Shown piece after piece: positions 41,923 through 51,153 of a stretch of 64,000 nucleotides of DNA. The number at the start of each line of letters is the position of its first letter. The first letter of the stretch is position 1. The notes beneath the pieces were generated by a model, which saw only the letters and a list, made by a program, of their open reading frames with translations, was not told where the DNA came from and did no database searches. The DNA is from Calditrichia bacterium. GTDB lineage: Bacteria > Calditrichota > Calditrichia > RBG-13-44-9 > J075. Position numbers and translations under genes: made by a program. The stretch is from contig JANQRS010000030.1 in assembly GCA_028284445.1 (NCBI GenBank), forward strand, positions 39,311-103,310, in the 5' to 3' direction.

Positions 41923-42099
41923 TCACTCCATTTCCGGCAAGTTAAATAGCAGGTCGACAAGGGTCGAATTGATATAATAATTCTCGCGACCCAACTTGTG
42001 TTTTTCCGGAAGACCATCTTCAGCAAGCGCATCGAGATAAAGGTATCGATGCGCTGCTACCAGCTCTTTCAGAATAGCAAGGCAGATGTTCAAGAATGC
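41923..42099 (-). pseudogene. Possible C-terminal fragment of a Fic/DOC-like protein
   Basis: Translating the minus strand gives an open stretch of 58 codons ending at the TGA 41923-41925. It includes 'ILKELVAAHRYLYLDALAED' and 'KLGRENYYINSTLVDLL', which recalls the winged-helix tail of Fic proteins. It has no start codon with a ribosome binding site and begins right after the stop of the membrane-protein gene. I read it as a gene remnant, with low certainty about the family. Confidence 0.35.
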
Positions 42100-42525
42100 T
42101 TAGGTAAGCCAGCCTTTTGCAGTGGCGGAGCGGGAGTAGTAAATGAGATAGACGGCGATTGCCAGTACAATGATCGGGAAAACAATTGCCTGAGCGCCAT
42201 AAACAGAAATAGCGTCGCTGAGGAAGAAGTTGTTGATCTGCTGTATAACGACACCCGCCAGAGACGCCATGAAGAGCGGTACCGCAAACTGTTTGCGCAT
42301 GAGGAGGGCAACGCAGCCAAGAACGCCCGCAAAAACAGCAATTGCAAAAGCACCGGTTGCCCAGGCCGGGGTTGAGTCAAGCAGCGCTTGTTGGGCAGGG
42401 TCCAACGGATCCATGCGATATGCCTGACGGACGTAGGCCATTGCACCCATCAGATTCCATAAAAGACTGACGATGCTGATGACCCAAAATGAGGTCGGGA
42501 GGCCATTTGAATTTTGATTTGCCAT
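42100..42525 (-). CDS. Small four-helix membrane protein
   Basis: The ATG at 42525 has AAAGGA 7 nt upstream, so the longer frame to 42552 is rejected. The 141-residue product has four hydrophobic segments (about 13-33, 58-76, 82-99 and 111-129). A loop 'YRMDPLDPAQQALLDSTPAWA' sits between the first two. It looks like an integral inner-membrane protein of unknown function. The promoter carries an operator-like site nearly identical to that of the cassette at 2.2 kb, so the two loci may be under one repressor. Confidence 0.8.
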   Translation of the reverse strand: MANQNSNGLPTSFWVISIVSLLWNLMGAMAYVRQAYRMDPLDPAQQALLDSTPAWATGAFAIAVFAGVLGCVALLMRKQFAVPLFMASLAGVVIQQINNFFLSDAISVYGAQAIVFPIIVLAIAVYLIYYSRSATAKGWLT

Positions 42526-42542
42526 GTCATTTCCTTTGAATT

Positions 42543-42626
42543 TAGTGAACATTTGTATATCAGTATACGCATCTGAACGGACATATCAAATAAAAAGTTG
42601 CGTAAATGTCTTGAAACATTGTTCAC
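42543..42626 (-). promoter_or_regulatory. Promoter of the small membrane gene with cassette-type operator boxes
   Basis: On the minus strand TTGATA and TATACT are 16 bp apart. Directly after the -10 lies the reverse complement of AGTGAACATTTGTATAT (42544-42560). This differs at only two of 17 positions from AGTGAACAAATGTATAT at 2200-2216. A second opposed box, TTGTTCAC, lies at 42619-42626, upstream of the promoter. The site over the expected start of transcription fits a repressor. Confidence 0.6.
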
Positions 42627-42729
42627 ATCCCCAATACGATTCAATTCCCGGCTTTATTTATTTTTTCCGTATCAAAATAACCGTCGCTGAGGCTAATATT
42701 AGGGTGGATTTAATGAGCGAGGCAGTGCG

Positions 42730-44493
42730 GTGCTGAAAAAAGAAAATGTAGCCGATCAACCCCCGAATAATAAAACAACAGCTTCAAATTTCGCGGAAGA
42801 ACCGAATATTCAGCCGGAAGCGGCAAGCATTAGCGGACCACGCTTTCGGGTGCTGGCCGCTTACCGTGTGACCTTCCGCGTCCTGCTGAGCATCGGGTAC
42901 CATACGCTGCTTGGTAAAATTCTTGGCAAGCACTGGCTCGATCAACGAATGACTTCCGTTTATGCCGTTAACGCCCGCCGCATCAAAAATGCTATTCTTC
43001 GCTTAAAAGGGCTGTATATCAAGGTTGGGCAGATGATTAGCATAATGAGTAATTTTGTGCCGGAAGACTTTCGTCAGGAGCTGGAAGAGCTGCAGGACCG
43101 CATTCCGCCTCGCCCGCTGCCGGAAGTGACAGCCCGTTTGCAGGCTGATTTTGGTGCCAGGCCGGACGTGCTTTTTGCCGAGTTCGCTGCTGAGCCGATT
43201 GCCAGCGCTTCGCTGGCCCAGGTCCATAAAGCCCGGCTTCACGATGGCCGTGAGGTGGCTGTCAAAGTGCAATATGTGGATATCGAAAGAACTGCCAAAG
43301 TTGACCTCAATACCATCCAGCGCCTGGTGAAAATCATCGGCTTCATTTTTCGGGTACGTGGCATGGATACCAATTTTCAGCAGATACGCGAAATGATCCA
43401 TGACGAACTGGATTTCCGCAGGGAAGCTGAAAATATTAAAGAAATTGCTGCTAATTTTGAAGGTGATGAGCAGGTGTCATTCCCGGAAGTGATCGATGAG
43501 TTTTCTTCGGAACGTGTAATAACCACCGAGTTCATCGACGGGGTGAAAATATCAAATCTGGACGCGTTGGCAAAGCTCGGACTGGATCGGCAAATGCTGG
43601 CTGAGCGTATCGTCACCGCCTATTGTCAGATGATTTTTATCGACGGCATCTATCATGCTGATCCGCACCCCGGCAATATCCTGGTGAAGGAAAATGGAGA
43701 AGTGGTTTTCCTGGACTTTGGCGCCGTTTCGCGGTTGTCCGCTCATATGAAGGAAGGGATTCCGCAATTTCTCGAAGGCGTCATCCGCCGCGATACCGAA
43801 CAGATCACCAAGGCCTTGATCCGCATGGGATTTATTGCCCGCAACGAGCACGATTATAATGCTGATCGCCTCATTGAATATGTCTACAGTAAATTCTTTG
43901 AAGACATGACGCTTGAATCCTGGAATTTGCAGGATTTACAGGTGGACATGAAGAGCAAATTGGAAGTGCTGGCCGATCTTCGCAAAATGGATATATCGAT
44001 CCGCGAGATGACCAGCACCTTCATCATTCCCAAAGATTGGGTGTTGCTGGAACGGACAATCGTATTGCTATTAGGGCTTTGCACGCATCTCAGTCCGACC
44101 ATGAATCCGATGAAAACCATCCGTCCGTACCTGGAAGAATTTGTGCTGGGTCAGGATCGAGATTGGCTGAACATGATCTCATCGGTTATGAAAGATATGT
44201 TTGTTTCGGCTGTGACCATTCCCGATGAATTTAAGCGCTTCCTCGGTAAGGCCAATCGCGGAGATTTGCAGCTGCGCCTGACCGGTTTGCACGAAAGTGC
44301 CAACCTGATTTACGCCCTTGGACATCAACTCCTTTACGCCTTCTTTACCATTGGCTGTGGTGCTTTTGCGTACCTGGCGAATAAAGATGGACAGGTCGAG
44401 CTGGCACAATGGCTGAGCGGCGGAGCGGGCTTTTTTGCCCTGGTCCTGTTGGGATCCATGTTCTCTGCACGACGCTGGCGTAAGAAGCAGTGA
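42730..44493 (+). CDS. ABC1/UbiB-family kinase-like protein
   Basis: The 587-residue protein starts with GTG (GAGG upstream). It has the family KxGQ motif in 'LKGLYIKVGQMISIMSNFVP', the Ala-rich loop 'PIASASLAQVHKA', the lysine in 'EVAVKVQY', and the catalytic blocks 'GIYHADPHPGNILV' and 'VFLDFGAVSRL'. Two C-terminal membrane segments lie at about 532-548 and 560-578. Members support ubiquinone or menaquinone-related lipid metabolism as atypical ATPases/kinases. It diverges from the small membrane protein. Confidence 0.93.
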   Translation: MLKKENVADQPPNNKTTASNFAEEPNIQPEAASISGPRFRVLAAYRVTFRVLLSIGYHTLLGKILGKHWLDQRMTSVYAVNARRIKNAILRLKGLYIKVGQMISIMSNFVPEDFRQELEELQDRIPPRPLPEVTARLQADFGARPDVLFAEFAAEPIASASLAQVHKARLHDGREVAVKVQYVDIERTAKVDLNTIQRLVKIIGFIFRVRGMDTNFQQIREMIHDELDFRREAENIKEIAANFEGDEQVSFPEVIDEFSSERVITTEFIDGVKISNLDALAKLGLDRQMLAERIVTAYCQMIFIDGIYHADPHPGNILVKENGEVVFLDFGAVSRLSAHMKEGIPQFLEGVIRRDTEQITKALIRMGFIARNEHDYNADRLIEYVYSKFFEDMTLESWNLQDLQVDMKSKLEVLADLRKMDISIREMTSTFIIPKDWVLLERTIVLLLGLCTHLSPTMNPMKTIRPYLEEFVLGQDRDWLNMISSVMKDMFVSAVTIPDEFKRFLGKANRGDLQLRLTGLHESANLIYALGHQLLYAFFTIGCGAFAYLANKDGQVELAQWLSGGAGFFALVLLGSMFSARRWRKKQ

Positions 44494-44496
44494 TAC

Positions 44497-44532
44497 ATTG
44501 AAGATTGAAGAATTGAAGATTGAAGATTGAAA
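44497..44532. repeat. GAAGATT short-tandem repeat after a stop codon
   Basis: The tract follows the UbiB-like stop by 3 bp and matches the one at 12144-12176, sharing the end GAAGATTGAAGATTGAAAA. The following 100 bp contain 'CCGTGTTTATCCGTGAAAAT'-type low-complexity sequence and no gene. Confidence 0.6.
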
Positions 44533-44717
44533 ATGCAGTAGCAGTTGGCCGGAATCCGTTGACCGTTCATCGATGATCGGAAAACGAATATCCGTTTTTC
44601 CATCCGTGTTTATCCGTGAAAATCAGTGTGAATCTGTGTATAGAGGTTTTGATCGTTTAGTCGCAAATTTAGCATGTAATTGGCATGAGCAACAAACAAC
44701 TATCAGGTAAATGATAC

Positions 44718-46154
44718 ATGAAAAAGTTCCTTCTTGCAATTATCCTGCTTGGGGCCAGTCTCCACGCCCAAACGTTCAGTGACTTTATTGATGATCTTAA
44801 TGCCGCTGCCAGTGGCGATCGCCAGGCGATGGTCGATAGCTTCATGGCTGCGACAACTACATTTCCGGTAATCGAAGCTGATACCATTGCCAATTTTGTC
44901 TACCAGGGCACAGCGACAAGTGTCTCGATTCCGGGTGATGCCACCGGCTGGGATCCGGGTGTTTTGCCCATGAGCCAGATCGCAGGCACTAATTTCTGGT
45001 ATCGCAGCGAAATTTACGAATCGAATGCCCGCCTTGATTACAAGTTTGTTGTGAACGGCACTAGCTGGATTCTTGATCCGCGAAACGATTTCACTGTGCT
45101 CGGCGGATTTGGGCCAAATTCAGAGCTGCGCATGCCGAATTTTGTGCAGCCGCTGGAAATCGAATTCTATCCGGGAATTCCGCACGGCACCTTAAGCGAT
45201 ACCTCGTTCTTTAGCAGCAATCTTGGCGATACCCGCACTGTGCGAGTCTATTTACCACCGGGATACGATTCATCAAGCGATCGCTATCCGGTCGTCGTTG
45301 TTCATGATGGTCTGGAATTTGTTACCCTGGCCTCGGCAAATAACGTGCTGGACTATTTAATTGATGAGCAGCTCATTGAACCGGTGATCGGCGTCTTTAT
45401 CCCACCGGTAAATCGCACTGAAGAATATGCCGGAAGTTTGCAAGACCAATTCGAATTGTTCATCGTCGATGAGATTATTCCCTGGATCGATACTCGCTAT
45501 CGCACCCAGGCAACCGCGGAATCCCGGGCCGTCATGGGAGCTTCGAATGGCGGTAATATCTCCCTGGTGCTGGGATTTGAGCATTCCGATGTATTTGGCA
45601 ATGTCGCTGCGCTCTCCAGCAATGTGCAGTCCTCCTTGAATACCGATGCCGGAAACCAGGTAGCGCCGGACCTCAACATTTATATGAACATCGGGCTCTA
45701 CGACATTCCGGTGCTGATCCCACTGGTGCGGAATTTTCGGGACGTGCTGGAAGCAAATAATTACAATCTGCAATATGCCGAATATCCCGATGGCCATAGT
45801 TGGGGATTCTGGCGCGGATTTATTGATGATCCGCTGCAGATGTTTTTCCCGGGGCCGGCGACTTCCATTGAAGATGAGCCCCTGTCTCCGGATAACTTCC
45901 AGCTCTTTCACAATTATCCCAATCCCTTTAATCCGCAGACCACTATCGAATTCGATGTACGCAAATCTGCTAATGTCGTTATAACAGTTTATGATATTCG
46001 CGGCCAGAAGATTGATACACTGCTCAATACGCGCCTGGTAGCCGGACGTCATAAGCTCAGCTGGCAGGCAGTTGATTTGCCAAGTGGTGTTTATCTACTG
46101 GAGCTTCGGGCTGGTGAACGACGCCAGGTGCGAAAAGCAGTTTTGATGAAGTAA
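44718..46154 (+). CDS. Secreted esterase with CBM48-like domain and T9SS sorting domain
   Basis: The 478-residue protein has a signal peptide (about 1-16). An early-set/CBM48-like domain follows at about 52-140 ('FVYQGTATSVSIPGDATGWDPG'; 'DYKFVVNGTSWILDPRND'). The Fes/esterase-D-like alpha/beta hydrolase at about 150-385 has 'RTVRVYLPPGYDSSSDRYPVVVVHDG', nucleophile Ser near 276 in 'VMGASNGGNIS', and a late His in 'YPDGHSWGFW'. The sorting domain (393-478) has NYPNPFNP at 399-406. It is probably a surface esterase acting on an ester-linked carbohydrate or siderophore-like substrate. Confidence 0.9.
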   Translation: MKKFLLAIILLGASLHAQTFSDFIDDLNAAASGDRQAMVDSFMAATTTFPVIEADTIANFVYQGTATSVSIPGDATGWDPGVLPMSQIAGTNFWYRSEIYESNARLDYKFVVNGTSWILDPRNDFTVLGGFGPNSELRMPNFVQPLEIEFYPGIPHGTLSDTSFFSSNLGDTRTVRVYLPPGYDSSSDRYPVVVVHDGLEFVTLASANNVLDYLIDEQLIEPVIGVFIPPVNRTEEYAGSLQDQFELFIVDEIIPWIDTRYRTQATAESRAVMGASNGGNISLVLGFEHSDVFGNVAALSSNVQSSLNTDAGNQVAPDLNIYMNIGLYDIPVLIPLVRNFRDVLEANNYNLQYAEYPDGHSWGFWRGFIDDPLQMFFPGPATSIEDEPLSPDNFQLFHNYPNPFNPQTTIEFDVRKSANVVITVYDIRGQKIDTLLNTRLVAGRHKLSWQAVDLPSGVYLLELRAGERRQVRKAVLMK

Positions 46155-46177
46155 ATAAATCAGGGTTTGTCGATGTT

Positions 46178-46218
46178 GTCCCCCTCTATATCCCCCCCGG
46201 GGGACATAGAGGGGGGAC
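46178..46218. repeat. Family B palindrome between convergent genes
   Basis: GTCCCCCTCTATATCCCCC folds with GGGGGACATAGAGGGGGGAC; the one mismatch in the stem can be a wobble pair in RNA. It lies between the esterase stop (46154) and the peroxidase stop (46245). Confidence 0.8.
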
Positions 46219-46244
46219 ATATTTCCATTCCTTGAAAGCATCTT

Positions 46245-47714
46245 TTAATCCGGAAACGGCGACGAAAACTTCGGATCGGAGAGGAATATCTGATCCGTTA
46301 ATGTCTTCATAAAAGCGACCAGGGCATCCTTTTCAGCCTGTGTCAGGTTGAGACGATCCGGCATATTATTGTTGTTTCGGAGCCGCTGAGACAGGTTGCC
46401 ATTGTTTTGGACACCGGAGTTGTAGTGTTCCACAACTTCTTCCAGCGTTGTAAAACGTCCATCATGCATGTATGGTGCGGTTACTTCGATATTACGGAGC
46501 GAGGGCGCCTTGAATTTGCCGTCCCCAGCGCCCGCGTCGCTGATAATGGCATCCAGTCCGGTGTTGTGAACATCGTCGCTGATATGGGCGGCCGTGCCGT
46601 GACAGCGATTGCAGCGCAAGTTGCGAACACCGTTGAGGTTGGTGCCGCCTTCAAAAAGCTGCTTACCGGTTAGTTCCTGTGTGGTAAAAACGGCGGCGAA
46701 GTCCGGTTCTGTACGTCCTTCATACGCCTCGTCATATTTCGATTGATAGGTCACCATTGAGCGCACAAATTGTGCCAGTGCCCTTGAAATACGATCCGTG
46801 CTGATCTCCGGAGAACCAAAAGCAGCCTGGAATAAATCCCCATAGTAGTTTGTAACCGATAGTTTGATCAACAGATCGTCGAGCGACATGCCCATTTCAA
46901 TCTCATCCTGGATTGGTAGCAAGACCTGCTCTTCCAGCGTGGCAGCGCGTTCATCCCAAAAGAATCTGCCTCTATCATAATAACAGGCGTTGCCCAGCGA
47001 CATTGAGTTACGGCCGGTCAGGCCGCCGGCAAATCCAACGCTGAAACGATGGGGATCAGAGAAGCCATTTTCCTGATGATGGCAGGAGGCGCAGGCAACG
47101 TTGTCGGTGCGCGACAGTCGCTTGTCGTAAAACAAAACCCGCCCCAAGGTTGAACCCGCATTGCTTGTTAAGTTGCTAATCGGGGTATTGTCAGCATCAG
47201 CAACCGTCTCATCATTATTGCCGCGTCCGCCATCATTGCTGCGTTCAGTGAAATGGTTTGGCAGGGGCACGTTGGCATACTGAAATGGCGTTGATGGAAG
47301 AATGGGCTCTGTCAAATTTGTAGCAAAGGCAACGATATGGAATTCATCCTCACCTTGCGCCTGATCGCCATCGCTGAAAACCACTCTTATCGTAAAAATG
47401 CCGGTATTGGCAACGTTGCCGCTGATGACAGCTCCGCTGACGGATAATCCACTGTTGGCCGGGGTTATTGTAATATTATAGTGGGGGGCGCCGGCTTCAG
47501 ATAAATCAAACGTGGCGCCGTTTTGGCTGGTATCATACTGGTAGGATTCACCAACGGTAGCGGCCTGGTCGGCGTTGGGGGATGAGACGGCAAGTGTTAA
47601 AAGATCGTCCGGTTCCTCGAGATTGGCGCTATTTTCATTGCAGTTTAAAGTTAAAAATAACAATACTATAGAAAAACAAACCCTAATAGAGAAAGAGACA
47701 TTGCGTGTGTGCAT
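46245..47714 (-). CDS. Di-haem cytochrome c peroxidase-like lipoprotein
   Basis: The 489-residue product has a lipobox ('FLTLNCNENS', Cys25). A beta-rich putative-Ig domain follows (about 40-125), then a CCP/MauG-type domain with two haem sites: CASCH at about 210 and CNRCH at about 370. 'LGRVLFYDKRLSRTDNVACASCHHQ' and 'FKAPSLRNIEVTAPYMHDGRFTTLEEVVEHY' are characteristic. It is expected in the periplasm, reducing hydrogen peroxide or modifying a partner protein. It is monocistronic. Confidence 0.92.
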   Translation of the reverse strand: MHTRNVSFSIRVCFSIVLLFLTLNCNENSANLEEPDDLLTLAVSSPNADQAATVGESYQYDTSQNGATFDLSEAGAPHYNITITPANSGLSVSGAVISGNVANTGIFTIRVVFSDGDQAQGEDEFHIVAFATNLTEPILPSTPFQYANVPLPNHFTERSNDGGRGNNDETVADADNTPISNLTSNAGSTLGRVLFYDKRLSRTDNVACASCHHQENGFSDPHRFSVGFAGGLTGRNSMSLGNACYYDRGRFFWDERAATLEEQVLLPIQDEIEMGMSLDDLLIKLSVTNYYGDLFQAAFGSPEISTDRISRALAQFVRSMVTYQSKYDEAYEGRTEPDFAAVFTTQELTGKQLFEGGTNLNGVRNLRCNRCHGTAAHISDDVHNTGLDAIISDAGAGDGKFKAPSLRNIEVTAPYMHDGRFTTLEEVVEHYNSGVQNNGNLSQRLRNNNNMPDRLNLTQAEKDALVAFMKTLTDQIFLSDPKFSSPFPD

Positions 47715-47877
47715 AAATTTATTCTCCCTGAATAAGTTGAGGTTTTCCCTGTAGCCTCAATGCACCAGCGCTTGAAATCATTAGACAACCATTTGCCCCG
47801 GTAAATTCCCGATTGATTGGTTTATCCCGTTCTTTTTTTTATTTTTCATATCCATAACAACAATCCGTGGTAATACA

Positions 47878-48495
47878 ATGCAAATAGATCGCCTCAAATA
47901 CAATGACAAGTCGGATGCTGTTGAGATCCTGGCAACAGCATTTTATGACTATCCGGTGATGCGCTATATCCTGCGCGACGCCGAAAAAACATATGATGAC
48001 GATATCCGCTCACTGGTCGGATTTTACCTGGAAACCCGCTATACCCGCGATTTCCCAATCCTGGGACTCTGGGAAGAGGGAGTTCTTCAGGCTGTGGCCG
48101 GCATTAATGCGCCTGAATCTGTGCCCTGGCCGCCGGTATTGCACTACAAGTATGCCCAATTGGGCGAAGCGATCGGGAAAGAAGCAATGGACCGCATGGA
48201 GGCTTTTGAAAGTGAATGCGATGAGAGCGAACCGGAAGTGCCGCATTATTTCCTGGGCATTATCGGCGTAAGGCCGGAAGCGCAGGGGAGGGGATATGCA
48301 GGGGCAATTATCGAGCGGTTAAAGGAGATGTCCAGGGCACATCCTGAATCGCAGGGGGTATGTTTGACGACCGAAAGTGATGCGAATATTTCTCTCTATG
48401 AGCACCTCGGGTTTCGCATCATTGACGAAACCCGAATTGGCGAATTGCACAGCCGGTGCTTGTTCTGGGAGGAACCATCCCTGGAGGGGGAATAA
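47878..48495 (+). CDS. GNAT-family acetyltransferase
   Basis: The 205-residue protein shows the GNAT fold. 'YFLGIIGVRPEAQGRGYAGAIIERL' is motif A with the acetyl-CoA loop (QGRGYA at about 138-143), and 'CLTTESDANISLYEHLGFRIIDE' is motif B. The start 'RLKYNDKSDAVEILATAFYDYPVMRYIL' is typical of the branch that acts on small substrates or antibiotics. The substrate is not readable. Confidence 0.9.
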   Translation: MQIDRLKYNDKSDAVEILATAFYDYPVMRYILRDAEKTYDDDIRSLVGFYLETRYTRDFPILGLWEEGVLQAVAGINAPESVPWPPVLHYKYAQLGEAIGKEAMDRMEAFESECDESEPEVPHYFLGIIGVRPEAQGRGYAGAIIERLKEMSRAHPESQGVCLTTESDANISLYEHLGFRIIDETRIGELHSRCLFWEEPSLEGE

Positions 48496-48518
48496 ATATT
48501 TGATTCTATTCATGTTTA

Positions 48519-48558
48519 TCCCCCCACTATATCGCCCCGGAGGAGATAGAGGGGGGAT
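48519..48558. repeat. Diverged family B palindrome
   Basis: ATCCCCCCACTATATCGCC pairs imperfectly with GGAGATAGAGGGGGGAT. It lies between the convergent GNAT and EamA genes. Confidence 0.7.
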
Positions 48559-48574
48559 TTATGTTGGGCAAGTT

Positions 48575-49531
48575 CTAGCGTCCGACTGTCGAATTGCTGG
48601 TTCGGACTGGCGCAGCTTGCTTTACCGCCTGCTTCCGGCTGGTGATCAGGAATACTGCTACGATAATCACTGCACTGGCGAAAAGCGTTTGTGAAGTCAC
48701 CGGCTCACTGAGAACCATCCATCCAAGAAAGACCGCTACGACCGGATTCACATAGGCATAGGTGGCAACGATTTCAGCCGGCGCAGCTTTCAGGAGCCAG
48801 AAATAGCAGCTAAATCCAATCATTGCCCCAAAGGTGATGAGATATGCTAATGCACCGGCAGATACCAGGGTTACCTCATTTATATCAAAGCGCGCCCATT
48901 CGCCGGAAATTGTTCCGGCAGCCACCAGTAATACACCACCGGTTAACATTTGCAAACTTATGCTCATGATGGCGCTTTTGGGCAGATCAACGGTTTTTGC
49001 ATAAACCGATCCAAATGCCCAGGCGAAAGCGGCAATCAGCAGAACGATGACCGCCACCATATCAAATGCGTGCTGACCTTCGTGACCGGTTTGCTGAGTG
49101 AGCAGGAGTATCCCGGCCACACCCAGCAATAAACCGGTCATAACCCTGGGAGTAGGCTTTCGGTTTTTCTGCCAGAGCCAATCGAGCATGACAAACCAGA
49201 TTGGGATGCTGGCAATAATTAAAGCAGCGATACCGGATGGCACCGATTGTTCCGCCCAGGCCAATCCACCATTTCCCATTAACAATAGCAGGCCTCCAAC
49301 AATCCAGGAGCTGCGCCACTGACGTGCCGTTGGTTTAGCGATGCCGCGATAGCGGGACCATGCATAGAGCAGCAAGCCGGCGGTCAGAAAGCGGATACCG
49401 GACATAATGAACGGCGGAATGGTATCGATTGCCAGGCGTATGCCTAAATAAGTTGATCCCCAGATGATGTAAATGACGCCCAAACCGATGGCAATTTTAG
49501 TCGAAGTTGATAATCGCATGAAGTAAGCCAT
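48575..49531 (-). CDS. EamA-family (DMT) exporter
   Basis: The 318-residue inner-membrane protein has ten predicted helices in two EamA repeats. The first begins 'GVIYIIWGSTYLGIRLAIDTIPPFIMSGIRFL' and the second 'ALAYLITFGAMIGFSCYFWLLK' with 'ATYAYVNPVVAVFLGW'. It resembles YedA/RhaT-type metabolite exporters. It diverges from a MocR regulator gene (gap about 125 bp), which probably controls it. Confidence 0.92.
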   Translation of the reverse strand: MAYFMRLSTSTKIAIGLGVIYIIWGSTYLGIRLAIDTIPPFIMSGIRFLTAGLLLYAWSRYRGIAKPTARQWRSSWIVGGLLLLMGNGGLAWAEQSVPSGIAALIIASIPIWFVMLDWLWQKNRKPTPRVMTGLLLGVAGILLLTQQTGHEGQHAFDMVAVIVLLIAAFAWAFGSVYAKTVDLPKSAIMSISLQMLTGGVLLVAAGTISGEWARFDINEVTLVSAGALAYLITFGAMIGFSCYFWLLKAAPAEIVATYAYVNPVVAVFLGWMVLSEPVTSQTLFASAVIIVAVFLITSRKQAVKQAAPVRTSNSTVGR

Positions 49532-49656
49532 TTTGACCCCCTCGGGTTAGAATCTAATTTTCTCCAATCATTGTGACACATGGTAAATAAAATTTGGTAT
49601 TGCTAAAAGAGCCACTTTTTGATAATTTGATGGTGCCAATTTAATGCGGAGGGTTT

Positions 49657-51147
49657 ATGGCCAAAACTATCAGCGAAATGCCACTGGCTGGATTGATCAT
49701 CGATCAGAAGTCCGATCAACCCATGTATCGTCAGCTCTACGATTATTTTCGGGAGTCGATTCTCGACGGCCGTTTACGCCCCGGGCAACGCCTCCCGGCA
49801 ACCCGGCAGCTTGCCAAAGAGCTGGGCGTCTCACGAAATACCGTGATGCTCGCTTTTGATGATTTACTGAGCGAGGGATACCTGGAAGGGCGTGCCGGAA
49901 GCGGGACATTTATTACCGGCACCCTGCCGGAGAATATGACTCACGCGCAGCAGCCGGAAGCGGCGCGGCAAAAAAAACTGCATAGCTCGCGGCAATTTTC
50001 GCAGCGGGGCGAGATGATGGTGTCTACTTCAATCTGCGACATGAACTGTGCTGCGGACATTCGTCCATTTCAGCATGGTGTGCCGGCGCTACCGGAGTTC
50101 CCCTACGAAATCTGGGCACGGATTGCGGCTCGTCAGCTGCGCTCAACCTCGCTGATTTCCCTTGGATATAATGAGCCGGCCGGGTATCGACCGCTTCGCG
50201 AAGCGATCGCCGGCTATTTGCGAACCTCGCGTGCCGTACGCTGCGAGGCAGATCAGATCATAATGGTAAATGGCGTGCAGCAGGCAATGGATTTAATTGC
50301 TCGCTTGTTGCTTGATCCCGGCGATATTGCCTGGGTGGAAGATCCCGGATATGTGGGTACCAATCGCGCGTTGGCCAATGCCGGTGCACAGCTGGTGCCT
50401 GTTCCGATCGATGAAGAAGGTCTGGACGTCGCTTATGGCCGAAAGAAAGCAAATGATGCCCGTCTCGTTTACGTAACGCCTTCGCACCAGTATCCGCTCG
50501 GCGTAACCATGTCGGTTTGCCGGCGTTTGGAGCTGCTTTCCTGGGCTGATGAGGCCGATGCCTGGATTGTTGAGGATGATTATGATAGCGAGTATCGCTA
50601 CTGTGGACGTCCGCTTTCATCACTGCAGGGCCTTGACGTCGGCGACCGGGTTATCTACCTGGGTACCTTCAGCAAGGTGCTCTTTCCATCGCTGCGACTG
50701 GGTTATATTGTTGTGCCGGAACATTTGGTGGATGGGTTTCAAACCGCCAGAACCGTTGTTGATCGCCACGCACCGGTATTTGAACAGATGGTGCTTGCCA
50801 ACTTCATTGAGGAAGGACATTTTGCTCGCCATATCCGCCGCATGCGCATGCTCTATGAAGAACGACAAAATTTCCTCAAGGACGCGATCGCTGCTGAATT
50901 GGGCGGATTAATGCGTGCATCTGCTGCGGATGCCGGCATGCATCTGGTGGGCTGGTTGCCGGAGCAATTTGATGACCGCCAGGTCGCGGCATTGGCTCGC
51001 CAGAACGGGCTGATCGTTAATTCCGTATCAAACTATAGCCTTGAACATTATCACAAGCCGGGTCTGGTCATGGGGTATTCAGCCTATGATGAAAAGGCCA
51101 TTCGGCAAGGAATTCGTACTTTGGGGAAGGTGTTAAGGGAGTCTTGA
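49657..51147 (+). CDS. MocR/PdxR-like GntR-aminotransferase regulator
   Basis: The 496-residue protein has an N-terminal GntR winged helix ('PMYRQLYDYFRESILDGRLRPGQRLPATRQLAKELGVSRNTV', about 24-70) and a fold-type I aminotransferase domain. The PLP lysine is Lys340 in 'LGTFSKVLFPSLRLGYIVVP', and 'WIVEDDYDSEYRY' carries the cofactor Asp. Such regulators sense PLP or an amino acid and control a divergent gene, here probably the EamA exporter. RBS GGAGG precedes the ATG. Confidence 0.94.
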   Translation: MAKTISEMPLAGLIIDQKSDQPMYRQLYDYFRESILDGRLRPGQRLPATRQLAKELGVSRNTVMLAFDDLLSEGYLEGRAGSGTFITGTLPENMTHAQQPEAARQKKLHSSRQFSQRGEMMVSTSICDMNCAADIRPFQHGVPALPEFPYEIWARIAARQLRSTSLISLGYNEPAGYRPLREAIAGYLRTSRAVRCEADQIIMVNGVQQAMDLIARLLLDPGDIAWVEDPGYVGTNRALANAGAQLVPVPIDEEGLDVAYGRKKANDARLVYVTPSHQYPLGVTMSVCRRLELLSWADEADAWIVEDDYDSEYRYCGRPLSSLQGLDVGDRVIYLGTFSKVLFPSLRLGYIVVPEHLVDGFQTARTVVDRHAPVFEQMVLANFIEEGHFARHIRRMRMLYEERQNFLKDAIAAELGGLMRASAADAGMHLVGWLPEQFDDRQVAALARQNGLIVNSVSNYSLEHYHKPGLVMGYSAYDEKAIRQGIRTLGKVLRES

Positions 51148-51153
51148 GGTTAG

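Noticed and set aside
41998..42375. Plus-strand 125-aa frame near the small membrane gene
   Set aside because: It is antisense to the four-helix protein frame, which has a good ribosome binding site and promoter.
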